A DNA stretch of 64,000 nucleotides from Anaerolentibacter hominis (GCF_032380675.1 NZ_JAWDIX010000001.1:1116001-1180000); one strand, 5' to 3'; counted from the stretch's first letter, positions 8,491-17,752 are shown. Program-made: numbers and translations. The notes: generated by a model not told the origin, from the letters alone.

Positions 8491-10216
8491 ATATTTGCAG
8501 CATCGCTTTGCTCTCTCTGAAAAAGGAGCAAAGGATATGGTAAAGGCCTTTGTGGCCTGTACAGCATACAATCTCGCCCTGATGTTTCCTGTTACCCTTC
8601 TTTATTCCATGATATCTGATTTCATGGAAGAGGGGACAGCGAACGGCAGATCCGCTTTTTATCTTGGAGGGATTATTGTCTGCATTGTCTTGATTGCCAT
8701 TACCACTTACATTCAGTATAATGCCACATATTTTGCCACTTATATCGAGAGCGGTGTCCGGCGTATTACACTGGCGGAGCGACTCCGGCTTCTTCCATTG
8801 TCCTTCTTTGATAAAAAGAACTTGTCTGATCTGACAAGCACTATAATGGCAGACTGTGCAACGCTGGAAACTGCCTCATCCCACTGGATACCGGAGTTGG
8901 TAGCCTCGCTTGTATCCACACTGCTGATAGCCGTAGGCCTGCTGTTTATTGACTGGAGGATGGCTCTTGCAGCCCTGTGGGTGCTGCCGGTTGCCTTCCT
9001 TATCGTGGTATTTTCGTCCAAAGTACAGCATGCGCTTGGAAGAAAACAGATGGCTGTCAAGATGGCATGCGCCGACGGAATTCAGGAATGTCTGGAGTCG
9101 GTGCGGGATTTGAAGGCAAACAATGCACAGGAACAGTATCTTGCCGGTCTGGACAACAAGATCAGGGCTGTGGAAAAACGGGCAATTATCACCGAACTTG
9201 GGACAGCGCTCTTTGTCGTCTCGTCACAGATGATTTTGAAACTAGGCATTGCAACGGTAGCTCTTGTGGGAGGGTTCCTGCTTGTCCAGGGTACCTTAAA
9301 CGTCCTGACTTACTTTATGTTTCTGCTTCTGGTATCCCGTCTGTATGACCCGATGCAGATGGCCCTTCAAAATCTGGCGGCAATTATTGCTACCAATGTA
9401 CAGTGTGAGCGTATGGATGAAATTCTGTCATATCCGGTGCAGACCGGTACAGAGACATTGACCAACCGGGGGTGCGATATCGTGTTCGATCAGGTGGGTT
9501 TTGCCTACAATAAAAATGAGCAGGTACTGCGCAATGTATCATTCACGGCAAAACAGGGAGAAGTCACTGCACTGATCGGCCCATCTGGCGGCGGAAAGAC
9601 GACTGTTTCCCGCCTTGCCGCCAGATTCTGGGATATAACCGGCGGCAAAATAACCGTTGGTGGCATGGACATATCAAAAGTGGATCCGGAAGCACTGATG
9701 AGTCTGTATTCCATCGTGTTTCAGGATGTCACCTTATTCAATAATTCTGTACTGGAGAATATCCGTATCGGACGGAAGAACGCTACGGATGCGGAAGTCA
9801 TCCAGGCTGCCAGACTGGCTCACTGCGATGAGTTTGCTGAAAAGCTGCCGAACGGCTGGAATACACTTATCGGTGAGAATGGTTCCGAACTTTCAGGCGG
9901 AGAGCGGCAGCGTATTTCCATTGCACGGGCTTTTCTAAAGGATACACCGATTATCCTTCTGGATGAGGCCACCGCATCCCTTGATGTGGAGAACGAAACA
10001 ATGATTCAGGAATCATTATCAAGGCTGATTCAAAATAAAACAGTATTGATTATTGCGCACCGTATGAGAACGGTCTCCGGGGTTGATAAAATCGTAGTAC
10101 TCTCCAACGGAGTTGTGGAACAGTGCGGAAGCCCTGAAGAACTGATGAACCAGGAGGGGCTCTGTAAAAATATGATTCAGCTCCAGAATCAGACACAGAA
10201 ATGGAAAATGGCATAA
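8483..10216 (+). CDS. ABC transporter, exporter-fold membrane/ATPase half (YbtP/YbtQ-like), subunit 2
   Basis: This 577-aa protein repeats the membrane domain plus ATPase architecture of its neighbour, with Walker A GPSGGGKT, signature LSGGERQR and Walker B PIILLDEATASLDVENE. Its start overlaps the preceding stop by eight bases, which indicates tight translational coupling and a fixed 1:1 heterodimer. ATG at 8483 is chosen, with AAGGTAGG upstream; GTG at 8474 is an alternative. This is the last gene of the five-gene operon. No clear intrinsic terminator follows within the 78-base gap to the next gene. Confidence 0.85.
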   Translation: MLKYLQHRFALSEKGAKDMVKAFVACTAYNLALMFPVTLLYSMISDFMEEGTANGRSAFYLGGIIVCIVLIAITTYIQYNATYFATYIESGVRRITLAERLRLLPLSFFDKKNLSDLTSTIMADCATLETASSHWIPELVASLVSTLLIAVGLLFIDWRMALAALWVLPVAFLIVVFSSKVQHALGRKQMAVKMACADGIQECLESVRDLKANNAQEQYLAGLDNKIRAVEKRAIITELGTALFVVSSQMILKLGIATVALVGGFLLVQGTLNVLTYFMFLLLVSRLYDPMQMALQNLAAIIATNVQCERMDEILSYPVQTGTETLTNRGCDIVFDQVGFAYNKNEQVLRNVSFTAKQGEVTALIGPSGGGKTTVSRLAARFWDITGGKITVGGMDISKVDPEALMSLYSIVFQDVTLFNNSVLENIRIGRKNATDAEVIQAARLAHCDEFAEKLPNGWNTLIGENGSELSGGERQRISIARAFLKDTPIILLDEATASLDVENETMIQESLSRLIQNKTVLIIAHRMRTVSGVDKIVVLSNGVVEQCGSPEELMNQEGLCKNMIQLQNQTQKWKMA

Positions 10217-10294
10217 TATTATGCTGCGGACGGGACTACCAAAGGAGAATAATTTGATTTATAATATTGTCTGTGCAGGAGGTAGAACCGAAAG

Positions 10295-11122
10295 ATGTAT
10301 GAGATCGGATTAAATGACAGCGCAGCCGGTGGGATCAAGATGGCCCTGCGCCGGCTGGGACAGGCAGACAGTACCGTGGGCGCATTTACCCTGGCGCTGG
10401 ATATCGGCAGTCTGGCGGATATAAACAGCGAAAGAAATGACGTGCTCAAGCTGCTGTTTGATGAGTTTCCCGGAGTGGCGGAGGAACTTGCCAGGACAAA
10501 CAAAGAGACTTTGCTTCATATCGAAGCCGCAAAGCAGTCGGGAGAACCGGTGTGTGTCTGGCACTGCGCCGCCAGCCCGGAGGAAGAGTGTGCCTTTTAT
10601 TACATCTGCTATTTGATGGAACAGACGGAAAATCAGTTGTATGAGGTGCGGGTTCCTGCGTTCATAGAGAAAGAGGACAGCGCAGCAAGGCCCCGGCATA
10701 CCGGCGAGCTTTCGATAGAAGAGATAAAAGCCTTAGCTGGAACCAGGCAGCCGGTCAGCAGGGTCAGTTGCAGGGCAAACGGATTATACTGGCGGGAACT
10801 GGTACAGGAAAATGCGCCGCTGCGGGCTATTATAAATGGCCGGGTGACAGGTGTGCCGGAAGATTTCTACGACTTTGCCCTCCGGGCCAATATGCCGGAG
10901 GGAGAATTTAAAATGGCGCAGCTGATCGGGAAAACATTGGGAGCGATGCCGGGAGTGGGAGGTCGGTGGCTGTATCTGAGAATCCTCGCTATGATACAAA
11001 GCGGGGAGCTGATAGAAGTCCGGACGCCTTCCGGGGATCAACCCTATTCCGGAATTCTGACCAAGGGCGACCGGTGTCCTCAGGTAGGAAGAAACAGGGA
11101 GAAACGATATGGTGATACGTAA
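10295..11122 (+). CDS. DUF1835/DUF3658-like protein of unknown function
   Basis: This 275-aa soluble protein begins MYEIGLNDSAAGGIKMAL, which resembles the DUF1835 opening where an H-x-GDSAAGSLK motif is usual. The C-terminal part, with small helical segments and a repeated DLxR/ExR pattern, fits the DUF3658 partner domain. No catalytic motif is recognised. It overlaps the DNA glycosylase gene by 14 bases, so the two are co-translated. AGGAGGTAGAACCGAAAG precedes the start. The domain call is moderate and the biochemical role is unknown. Confidence 0.6.
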   Translation: MYEIGLNDSAAGGIKMALRRLGQADSTVGAFTLALDIGSLADINSERNDVLKLLFDEFPGVAEELARTNKETLLHIEAAKQSGEPVCVWHCAASPEEECAFYYICYLMEQTENQLYEVRVPAFIEKEDSAARPRHTGELSIEEIKALAGTRQPVSRVSCRANGLYWRELVQENAPLRAIINGRVTGVPEDFYDFALRANMPEGEFKMAQLIGKTLGAMPGVGGRWLYLRILAMIQSGELIEVRTPSGDQPYSGILTKGDRCPQVGRNREKRYGDT

Positions 11123-11927
11123 GATACCGGATCTTAATCTGGAACAGATCGCGGATTCCGGTCAATGCTTTTACTGGGACAAGACTGGTGAGAACCGGTA
11201 TGTGATCACATCAGGCTGCCACTGTATGGAAGTGGAGCAAAGGGAACAACAATTTCATTTTTCCTGCGGCGAGGCGGAATTTACACAGTTCTGGTCCGGC
11301 TATTTTGATTTGAATACCGATTACGGGAAACTAAAACGGTCTGTGGACCCGAACGATGAGTATCTCCAGAGAGCCGTTGAGTTTGGAGCCGGTATCAGAA
11401 TTTTAAGACAGGATCTCTGGGAGGTAATGGTAAGCTTTTTGATTTCTCAGAATAATAATATCGCCAGAATCCGAAACAGCGTCAGACAGCTGGGAGAAAA
11501 ATACGGCGAGTGCTGCGGTGTAATCCGGGGAAAAGAATATTATTCCTTCCCTTCCCCGGACCGTCTCTCCGGTGTGACGGAGGGAGAGTACGAGGCTCTC
11601 GGCCTGGGCTACCGGGCAAAATACATGAAACGGCTGGTGGATCGGTTTCGAAACGGAAAATGGGAGGAATTTGCCCGGGCGCTGAACGGCAAAACGGGGG
11701 AAGAAATGCAGAAGGAGCTGTTGGAATTATATGGAATAGGGGAAAAGGTTGCCAACTGCATCTGCTTATTTGGCTTATATCAGATCAATGCATTTCCTAT
11801 TGACACCCATATCCGCAGCATTCTGAACGAACATTATCCCGCAGGCTTTCCCTTCCTGCGCTATGAGGGATACCTGGGAATTATCCAGCAGTATTTATTT
11901 TACTATGATCTGAAATTTAAGAAATAA
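11109..11927 (+). CDS. 8-oxoguanine DNA glycosylase (OGG1-type HhH-GPD)
   Basis: This 272-aa base-excision repair enzyme has an N-terminal OGG-like beta domain (1-90) followed by the helix-hairpin-helix fold. The hairpin LYGIGEKVANCI carries the catalytic lysine K213, and PIDTHI carries the catalytic aspartate D232. SQNNNIARIR at about 113-122 is the conserved asparagine-rich segment of OGG-type enzymes. The lysine indicates a bifunctional glycosylase/AP lyase. The start ATG overlaps the end of the DUF1835-like gene. A strong terminator follows, closing this two-gene unit. Confidence 0.85.
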   Translation: MVIRKIPDLNLEQIADSGQCFYWDKTGENRYVITSGCHCMEVEQREQQFHFSCGEAEFTQFWSGYFDLNTDYGKLKRSVDPNDEYLQRAVEFGAGIRILRQDLWEVMVSFLISQNNNIARIRNSVRQLGEKYGECCGVIRGKEYYSFPSPDRLSGVTEGEYEALGLGYRAKYMKRLVDRFRNGKWEEFARALNGKTGEEMQKELLELYGIGEKVANCICLFGLYQINAFPIDTHIRSILNEHYPAGFPFLRYEGYLGIIQQYLFYYDLKFKK

Positions 11928-11934
11928 AGTGGAT

Positions 11935-11980
11935 AGGGCAGCCGGGAGATAGAAACTCTCCGCTGGCTGCCCTGTTTATT
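11935..11980 (+). terminator. Intrinsic terminator after the DNA glycosylase
   Basis: AGGGCAGCC (11935-11943) pairs with GGCTGCCCT (11965-11973), with GAGA and TCTC arms closing the inside, followed by GTTTATTT. The hairpin starts eight bases after the stop codon. Confidence 0.8.
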
Positions 11981-12000
11981 TATGTAAGATTGCTGGCGGT

Positions 12001-12094
12001 TTACAATTTTTTGCACAGACAAAAAGGATGTCCGGCAGGATCAAACATCGTCACAATCTATCATCACATTTCCAAGGATTACTTCTTCGTTCAT
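12001..12094 (-). pseudogene. VOC (glyoxalase-fold) protein remnant with most of the gene deleted
   Basis: Read on the minus strand, ATG at 12094 opens MNEEVILGNVMIDCDDV, preceded by an AGGGAG-like ribosome site, and then hits a stop. In another frame the following bases read TMFDPAGHPFCLCKKL and a stop at 12001-12003. These are, in order, the usual first and last strands of a small VOC/glyoxalase-like protein. About 100 internal codons are missing and the two ends are out of frame. I conclude it is the scar of an internal deletion. It lies between the glycosylase terminator and the 3' end of the helicase gene. Confidence 0.65.
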
Positions 12095-12118
12095 TTCCTA
12101 TACTCCCTTCTGTATCCA

Positions 12119-15100
12119 TTACATCAGATCAAACAGACTCAGCTGTTCTGCCTCAGGAAGGGCTTTGCGCCTGTGAGTAATATCTCTGTAGAACCGTTCT
12201 TCCGGAATGTCATTCAGAAAAACGGAGGGCTCCGGTGAGGTCATCAGGATCAGTTCCTCCTTTGCTCTGGTGATTCCCACATAGAACAGGCGTCTTTCTT
12301 CCTCTGCGTCTGCCGGGTGGTGATCCGACTCATATGGAATGGTCCCTTTCTTTACACCGGCTATAAATACAACGGGAAATTCCAGCCCTTTCGAGCCATG
12401 CAGTGTCATAAGGGACACCGCATCGGAGGAATAGGTACGGTCTGGGCTGCGGGACAGATCGTTTTCTTCGCCCAGCAGGAGCGTATTCAAAAAGTCTTCC
12501 ATTGTACTATGAAATATAACAGTGTTTAAAAGTTTTTCCACAGATTTTCGAAGCGGAGTGCCATGGAGCGCGAACCAGTGTTCCAGTAATTTGCGCGGCT
12601 CCGTCTTTTGGATTTCCGGAAGGAAATCTGCCATAACACCAGTAAAACTCTGGATGAAGCCCCGGAGGGCCAGCTGCTCGGAAATCTGTGAGAGATATTC
12701 AGAGGACAAGACGGCAGGAGCTTCCCCTAAAAGCTCCATAAAAGCCAGAACCGCTTCCTCTGAGGCCTTCCAGATCAGTCTCAGACAGGTGACAGCGGCA
12801 GCCCGGTCTTCCGGATGGAGCAGGAAGCGGAAGAAACTTAAGGTTCCGCGAACGGTCTCATCAGACAGATAATCCTCCCGGCCGGTTACCACGTATGGAA
12901 TCCCTTCTTTGGAAAGACAGCGTTCAATCAATTCTGCCTGATGATGGGTACGGTAAAGTACCGCAATCTCTGAAAAGCCTCTGGGCTGCTCTCTCTCCAT
13001 ATGAGGCAGCATATCCTGGGCATCCAGCATATCAATTCCGCCAATCATCCGGTTAATTTCTTTCGCAATAAATATTGCCTCAGAAAGATCGCTCTCGGAG
13101 GTCATCAGACTGACCAGAGGTCCGCTTTTCTGCTGCGGACGCAGTTCTCTGGCGTAATTCCCATTGGGATAAATCGCCGGCAGAGCACAGCTGAGGATCT
13201 CCGGGGTTGATCGGTAATTATTTATAAGGCGGATCAGGCACATTTCTTCGTTGTCCCTGGCCAGATTGCTGAAACATTCCGGGTTAGAACCACGAAAACC
13301 ATAGATAGACTGATCCGGATCTCCGATTACGAAAAGATTTTTCCCGCAGGACTGCCAGAGTGCCACAAGCTGATACTGGAGATCATCAATATCCTGGAAT
13401 TCATCCACCAGCAGATAGGTAAAGCGGGAGCGGACACGGTCCCTTTTCTCCTTGTCCTCCTGCATGCAGGAGATCACGCGCAGCAGCAGATCGTCAAAAT
13501 CCATCAGCCGGAGGTCTGTCAGCGTCTCGCAGTACCGGGCGCAGGCCCTGTTCCACTCAGGATCGTCAGGTACTTCGCCGGATCTGGTCTTGAAGGCGGA
13601 TACCTGGGATAAAAAGGCCTGCGGCTTGAGGTTCAGACCGCACTCCTGCAGGATGTTTCCGGCGATCTCGCCCCGTTCCTGCTCGTCGGCCAGAATATAC
13701 GGGTCATTCCAGGAGGTCAGCAGGTTCAGGCAGATCGAGTGAAACGTACCTATCGTCATGGGGCGTACCGCCCGTTTTCCATGAAGTTCTTTCTCCAAAC
13801 GCTCACGTAATTGGGCTGCCGCCTTATTTGTGAAGGTCACCGCAGTGATTTCAGAAGGTTTAACCTGACGCTCTGAGATAAGATTGACGATACGGGAAAC
13901 TAAAGTCTTGGTTTTGCCGGTTCCGGGGCCGGCTATGACGGCGATGACAGAGTCATCTGCCAGGACAGCCCTGCGCTGCTCCGTATTCAGGCCTGCGAGG
14001 GGTCCCTCTTCCAGAATCTCTTTACAGGAATCTTCCGGAATTTCCTCCGGGAGAACGGCAGGAAGATCTGGTTCTTCGGCTGCCGCCGCGGCTTCCATCT
14101 GAGCTGTCTCAGTCGCACTAAACAGGCTGAGCTGGCCATACAGGGAGTCAATTTCATATTTGCTGATCAGCTGAATGGTACCGTATTCTCCGTCATAGCC
14201 GGGTACCCGGCTGACCTCGCCTCTCCGGAGCCTGTGAATACCCTCCGCCACGCAGGGCCCGGCGATACGTCGTATCTCATCCACCGGCACGTTTCTCAGA
14301 ATAGGAAATTCCGGTCCCAGTTCCCGCAGCAGGGCATAGTAGGTTTCCTGCACTTTCGCGCTGGCCGGCGTCCTGCCGGTGGAGCCCGCGATCACCTCAG
14401 GCAGAGGCACCAGACTTTCAAAGGGGTTCCTGTGAGCGGGCAGATACCCTTCCGCCCGGTCGGCCAGCTCTTCCACCCGGTGCAGCACACCGATGGTGAT
14501 TTTCCGGCCGCAGACCGGACAGCGGCCGTTATATTTGACCGTATCGGACGGATTCAGACAGAGATTGCATTTCCGATGTCCGTCCAGATGGTATTTTCCC
14601 TCTTCCGGAAAGAATTCGATGGTGCCGGCAAAGCCGCTGCCGCCCTGTATTGCCCTGGCAAGATTGGGATAGGACGGCTCAATATCCAGAAGGTTGGCCT
14701 CCCTGCCCAGCTTGGCGGGAGAGTGGGCGTCAGAATTGGAAATTAAATTATAGGAATCCAGGGCGGACAGCCTCCAGTTCATGGGAGGGTCCGAAGAAAG
14801 GCCGGTCTCCAATGCATGGATGTGAGGCGTCAGCTCCTCAAAACATTCTTCTATGGTGTCGAAACCGGAAAAAGCTCCGAACAGGGAGAAATGGGGCGTC
14901 CAGATATGGGCCGGGATAAAAACGGCCTCCGGGCATACATCCAGGGTAATCTCCAGCAGATCGTGGCTGTCAAGACCCAGGATCGGACGGCCGTCGGAAT
15001 GGATATTTCCGATCGCCTCCAGTCTGTGGGAGAGTGCCTCCGCCTGCGCGAGACCGGGGAGCAGAATCAGGTTATGAACCTTGCGGACCCTGCCGTTTTT

Positions 15101-15385
15101 CTTGTAGATGGAACTGATTTCACCGGTAACAACAAAGCGGGGCGTGAGGTCAGCCCGGGTAAAATCATCCTCCAGGCGATATTTTTTCTTTAATATATAG
15201 AGACCCTCCTCGGCGGGCTCCAGTTTTTCCGTCAATTCTTCCCGCCAGAGCGGATGGGTAAAATCTCCGGTTCCCAGCAGATCTATCCCCTTGCGTCTGG
15301 CCCAGAGATCCAGATACTCGGGCACTCCGTCTTTGCTGGTTGCACGGGAATATCTGGAATGAATGTGCAGGTCGGCTATCAGCAT
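12119..15385 (-). CDS. PHP-domain / UvrD-type helicase fusion protein
   Basis: This 1088-aa protein has two halves. Residues 1-310 form a PHP metal-dependent phosphoesterase-like domain, with DLHIHSRYS at 5-13, GTGDFTHP at 38-45, SNSDAH at 216-221 and a zinc-knuckle pair CNLC (273-276) and CPVC (289-292). From about 465 it is a superfamily 1 helicase with Walker A AGPGTGKT at 485-492, the DEFQD box, GDPDQSIYGFRG and a late VSLMTLHGSKGLEFPVVFI segment. The role is probably DNA repair or processing, but the PHP substrate is unknown. The opening extends to 15571; ATG at 15385 is chosen because GGAGGAAGA precedes it and the PHP motif then begins at residue 5. Confidence 0.85.
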   Translation of the reverse strand: MLIADLHIHSRYSRATSKDGVPEYLDLWARRKGIDLLGTGDFTHPLWREELTEKLEPAEEGLYILKKKYRLEDDFTRADLTPRFVVTGEISSIYKKNGRVRKVHNLILLPGLAQAEALSHRLEAIGNIHSDGRPILGLDSHDLLEITLDVCPEAVFIPAHIWTPHFSLFGAFSGFDTIEECFEELTPHIHALETGLSSDPPMNWRLSALDSYNLISNSDAHSPAKLGREANLLDIEPSYPNLARAIQGGSGFAGTIEFFPEEGKYHLDGHRKCNLCLNPSDTVKYNGRCPVCGRKITIGVLHRVEELADRAEGYLPAHRNPFESLVPLPEVIAGSTGRTPASAKVQETYYALLRELGPEFPILRNVPVDEIRRIAGPCVAEGIHRLRRGEVSRVPGYDGEYGTIQLISKYEIDSLYGQLSLFSATETAQMEAAAAAEEPDLPAVLPEEIPEDSCKEILEEGPLAGLNTEQRRAVLADDSVIAVIAGPGTGKTKTLVSRIVNLISERQVKPSEITAVTFTNKAAAQLRERLEKELHGKRAVRPMTIGTFHSICLNLLTSWNDPYILADEQERGEIAGNILQECGLNLKPQAFLSQVSAFKTRSGEVPDDPEWNRACARYCETLTDLRLMDFDDLLLRVISCMQEDKEKRDRVRSRFTYLLVDEFQDIDDLQYQLVALWQSCGKNLFVIGDPDQSIYGFRGSNPECFSNLARDNEEMCLIRLINNYRSTPEILSCALPAIYPNGNYARELRPQQKSGPLVSLMTSESDLSEAIFIAKEINRMIGGIDMLDAQDMLPHMEREQPRGFSEIAVLYRTHHQAELIERCLSKEGIPYVVTGREDYLSDETVRGTLSFFRFLLHPEDRAAAVTCLRLIWKASEEAVLAFMELLGEAPAVLSSEYLSQISEQLALRGFIQSFTGVMADFLPEIQKTEPRKLLEHWFALHGTPLRKSVEKLLNTVIFHSTMEDFLNTLLLGEENDLSRSPDRTYSSDAVSLMTLHGSKGLEFPVVFIAGVKKGTIPYESDHHPADAEEERRLFYVGITRAKEELILMTSPEPSVFLNDIPEERFYRDITHRRKALPEAEQLSLFDLM

Positions 15386-15488
15386 TTCTTCCTCCGTTCT
15401 GAAGCACTTGTGATGTAGAATCACTGCATTCTTTTGTATACAAATCTTGCGGCCCGTGCCGCGTATGGGAAATAATGTCATACTATCT

Positions 15489-15517
15489 ATTATAAATCGA
15501 ATTGGAACTTGCTGCAA
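15489..15517 (-). promoter_or_regulatory. Promoter of the PHP-helicase gene
   Basis: On the minus strand TTGCAG (15512-15517) is followed after 17 bases by TATAAT (15489-15494). It points toward the helicase start at 15385 and diverges from the promoter at 15558. Confidence 0.6.
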
Positions 15518-15557
15518 GAAAGGCATGGGAAAGAGAAAAAGCTTAAGGATTCGTAAA

Positions 15558-15586
15558 TTGAATCTTCCCATGGGGGATGTTATAAT
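15558..15586 (+). promoter_or_regulatory. Promoter of the ABC ATPase/permease unit
   Basis: TTGAAT (15558-15563), a 17-base spacer and TATAAT (15581-15586) with an upstream TG form an extended -10 promoter, 55 bases before the ATPase start. Confidence 0.65.
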
Positions 15587-15640
15587 GGCAGAAGCTTAAC
15601 ACATTGCAGATGGTATGAACACCGGGGAGATTACAGGAAA

Positions 15641-16510
15641 ATGGACAAGGGAATACGGCTGGCGGCCAGACAAATAGCAAAGACTTACGGCAGGAAAGCG
15701 GTACTGACCGGGATTAATCTGGAGGTGAGTCCGGGCCAGACGGTTGCGCTGGTTGGGGCAAACGGCTGCGGAAAGAGCACTCTTATTAAGATTCTGGCCG
15801 GTCTGACCAGACCGGATACCGGTACAGTGAAAGCAGAACCTTCTGTCCGGAAAGCGATGATAACGGACCGCTATGATAAAACAAATTTCACGATTCCGAA
15901 GTTTATGAGCTATATTCTGCAGATGGAAGATAAGGAGCATATCGCTTTGTCTCCGGAAGAACTCTACGGCATGTTTTCTCTGGAAAATATGCTGAATACT
16001 CCTATGAAATATCTCTCAAAAGGGACACTGCAGAAGGTTGCCGTTTTGCAGGCCCTGATCGGAAAGAGAGATCTTATGTTTATGGATGAACCTTTGTCCG
16101 GACAGGATTATATGTCCCGCAGCAATTTCATAAAGGAGATAAAACGGCGCACAAATATGGGTATGTCGGTGGTGATGGCCTGCCACGAGCCGGAACTAAT
16201 CGATGCGCTGGCAGATACCGTTTACCAGATTAAGAACACAAGACTGGAGGATGGGAGCAGCTATTTCAGGAGAGGAGCCGAAGCGGACGGATATGTGATC
16301 GCGGAGGATGGACCGGCGTTAAGAGATGTCCTGAACCGGTTTAAAAATAACGATAAGAGACTTGGGGTATCCCGGCAGGGAAATTATATCCGGATTGGGA
16401 CAGATGCGGTAACCGCGGGAGAACTGCTCGTTGAGCTGATGCAGCAGGGTACTCATGTGGTGAAATTTGAGGAGGTGGGCGGACATGATGCGGGCATTGA
16501 TACGGTTTGA
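15641..16510 (+). CDS. ABC transporter ATP-binding protein with an atypical signature
   Basis: This 289-aa protein has Walker A GANGCGKS at 39-46 and Walker B LMFMDEPLSGQD. The ABC signature reads LSKGT instead of LSGGQ. A C-terminal extension of about 70 residues follows the ATPase core, as in NatA/CcmA-like drug or lipid transporters. The next gene encodes its membrane partner and overlaps its 3' end, so they form one two-gene transporter of unknown substrate. GGGGAGATTACAGGAAA lies before the ATG. The altered signature may lower turnover, but similar variants occur in this subfamily. Confidence 0.8.
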   Translation: MDKGIRLAARQIAKTYGRKAVLTGINLEVSPGQTVALVGANGCGKSTLIKILAGLTRPDTGTVKAEPSVRKAMITDRYDKTNFTIPKFMSYILQMEDKEHIALSPEELYGMFSLENMLNTPMKYLSKGTLQKVAVLQALIGKRDLMFMDEPLSGQDYMSRSNFIKEIKRRTNMGMSVVMACHEPELIDALADTVYQIKNTRLEDGSSYFRRGAEADGYVIAEDGPALRDVLNRFKNNDKRLGVSRQGNYIRIGTDAVTAGELLVELMQQGTHVVKFEEVGGHDAGIDTV

Positions 16511-17210
16511 ACGGGATATGATATTACACAGCAGTAAGTGGATCGTGCCTCTGGCCTGCTTCCTTGGTTATCTGGGAATGGCTTATTCGGCAGGACCACA
16601 GATGCTGCTGAGCAGTTTCAGCGTCTGCGCGCTGTTCCTGTTTCTGATGATGCTGGCGGTAGGGTGCAGCTGCGCAGAGATGGATGACCGCATGATCGAA
16701 CAGACTATTTTGATCCGCTGTTCCGGACAGTCCGCCTATTACCTTGGCAAAGTATTTTGCATATTTCGGATTGGCGCAGCTGTTTCTGTCCTGGCGGTTC
16801 TCTATCCGGCGCTTGTGCATCTGCGTTCCGGGTTCACATTTTTTGAGCGTGCAATGACGCCGGCGGACGTTGTCTCCGGCTTCCTTTTGTTCTGGACTGT
16901 GTCTGCCTGCGGCGGAATAACAGGCCTGTTTTTTAACCGAAGGATATGGAGGAAGAGGAATGAAGCGGTGCTGCTGTGCCTTGTCTTCGGACTTCTGACT
17001 ATGGTAAAGGGAGGGATAACAGAACAGTTTAACTGGTCCCGGTTCCTGCTGTGGGCCGTTCCGCCGGTATACGATCTGAGCGCCGTGTTCGGACGGGAGA
17101 GTGTTTTCTCCTGGAGCAGCTGCGGACCGGTTTTTTTATGGATGGCAGGATATATCGCGCTGGAGATTGTGTTGTACACATGGCTGATGAAACGAAAAGG
17201 AATAGAATAA
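16485..17210 (+). CDS. ABC transporter membrane subunit
   Basis: This 241-aa protein has about six hydrophobic segments, beginning WIVPLACFLGYLGMAYSA, and a short basic C-terminus (MKRKGIE). It has no recognised motif, but its gene overlaps the ATPase gene by 26 bases and it has the size of an ABC-2-like membrane subunit. It is therefore read as the permease partner. GGAGGTG at 16471-16477 supports ATG at 16485, with ATG 16488 as an alternative. The substrate is unknown. The flavodoxin gene starts only 14 bases after its stop and may share the transcript. Confidence 0.7.
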   Translation: MMRALIRFERDMILHSSKWIVPLACFLGYLGMAYSAGPQMLLSSFSVCALFLFLMMLAVGCSCAEMDDRMIEQTILIRCSGQSAYYLGKVFCIFRIGAAVSVLAVLYPALVHLRSGFTFFERAMTPADVVSGFLLFWTVSACGGITGLFFNRRIWRKRNEAVLLCLVFGLLTMVKGGITEQFNWSRFLLWAVPPVYDLSAVFGRESVFSWSSCGPVFLWMAGYIALEIVLYTWLMKRKGIE

Positions 17211-17224
17211 AAGGAGGATTTGAA

Positions 17225-17716
17225 ATGAAACTTTCAGTTGTTTACTACAGTAAGACAGGAAAAACTAAGGAGATGGCGGAGGTGATTGCCGCCGGAATGG
17301 AAAAGATTGCAGGGATTGAAACGGGCGTTTTTGATATTTCCCACATGGATGAAGCGTTTATCGGGGAAAGCAGAGCGGTAATCGTGGGAACGCCGACCTG
17401 GCATGCCAATCCATGCTGGCAGATCAAAAAATTTCTGGATGGATCGGGCAAATTAAAATTAAAAGGAAAAATCGGAGGGGCCTTTGCCACAGCGGACCAT
17501 GCCCAGGGAGGCGCGGACATGGCAATTTCCGTTATTTTAACCCACCTGATGGTGGACGGGATGCTGGTTTATTCCGGCGGTTCCGCCTTAGGCCAGCCCT
17601 TTATTCACCTGGGGCCGGTTGCATTAAAGGAAAACTTTGAGAAGAGCAGGGACATGTTTGAGATCTTTGGGACCCGTATTGCCGAAAAGGCAAAGGAACT
17701 GTTCCCGGAAGAATAA
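17225..17716 (+). CDS. Flavodoxin-family protein
   Basis: This 163-aa protein starts MKLSVVYYSKTGKTKEMAE, the phosphate-binding loop of flavodoxins, which contacts FMN. Further FMN contacts are GTPTWHANPCWQIKKFLD and the GGAFATADHAQGGADMAI segment, as in WrbA/FldA-like NAD(P)H-dependent proteins. It would be a cytoplasmic electron carrier or quinone/flavin reductase. A longer opening begins at 17051, but AAAGGAGGATTTGAA directly before 17225 fixes the start. No partner gene reveals the electron route. Confidence 0.85.
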   Translation: MKLSVVYYSKTGKTKEMAEVIAAGMEKIAGIETGVFDISHMDEAFIGESRAVIVGTPTWHANPCWQIKKFLDGSGKLKLKGKIGGAFATADHAQGGADMAISVILTHLMVDGMLVYSGGSALGQPFIHLGPVALKENFEKSRDMFEIFGTRIAEKAKELFPEE

Positions 17717-17752
17717 TGGAAGTATCAGTGAATGGCGGATATTGGGGCAGGG

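Noticed and set aside
11990..12238. Plus-strand frame of 82 codons after the DNA glycosylase
   Set aside because: It is opposite the VOC remnant and the end of the PHP-helicase gene; the minus-strand reading explains the region better.
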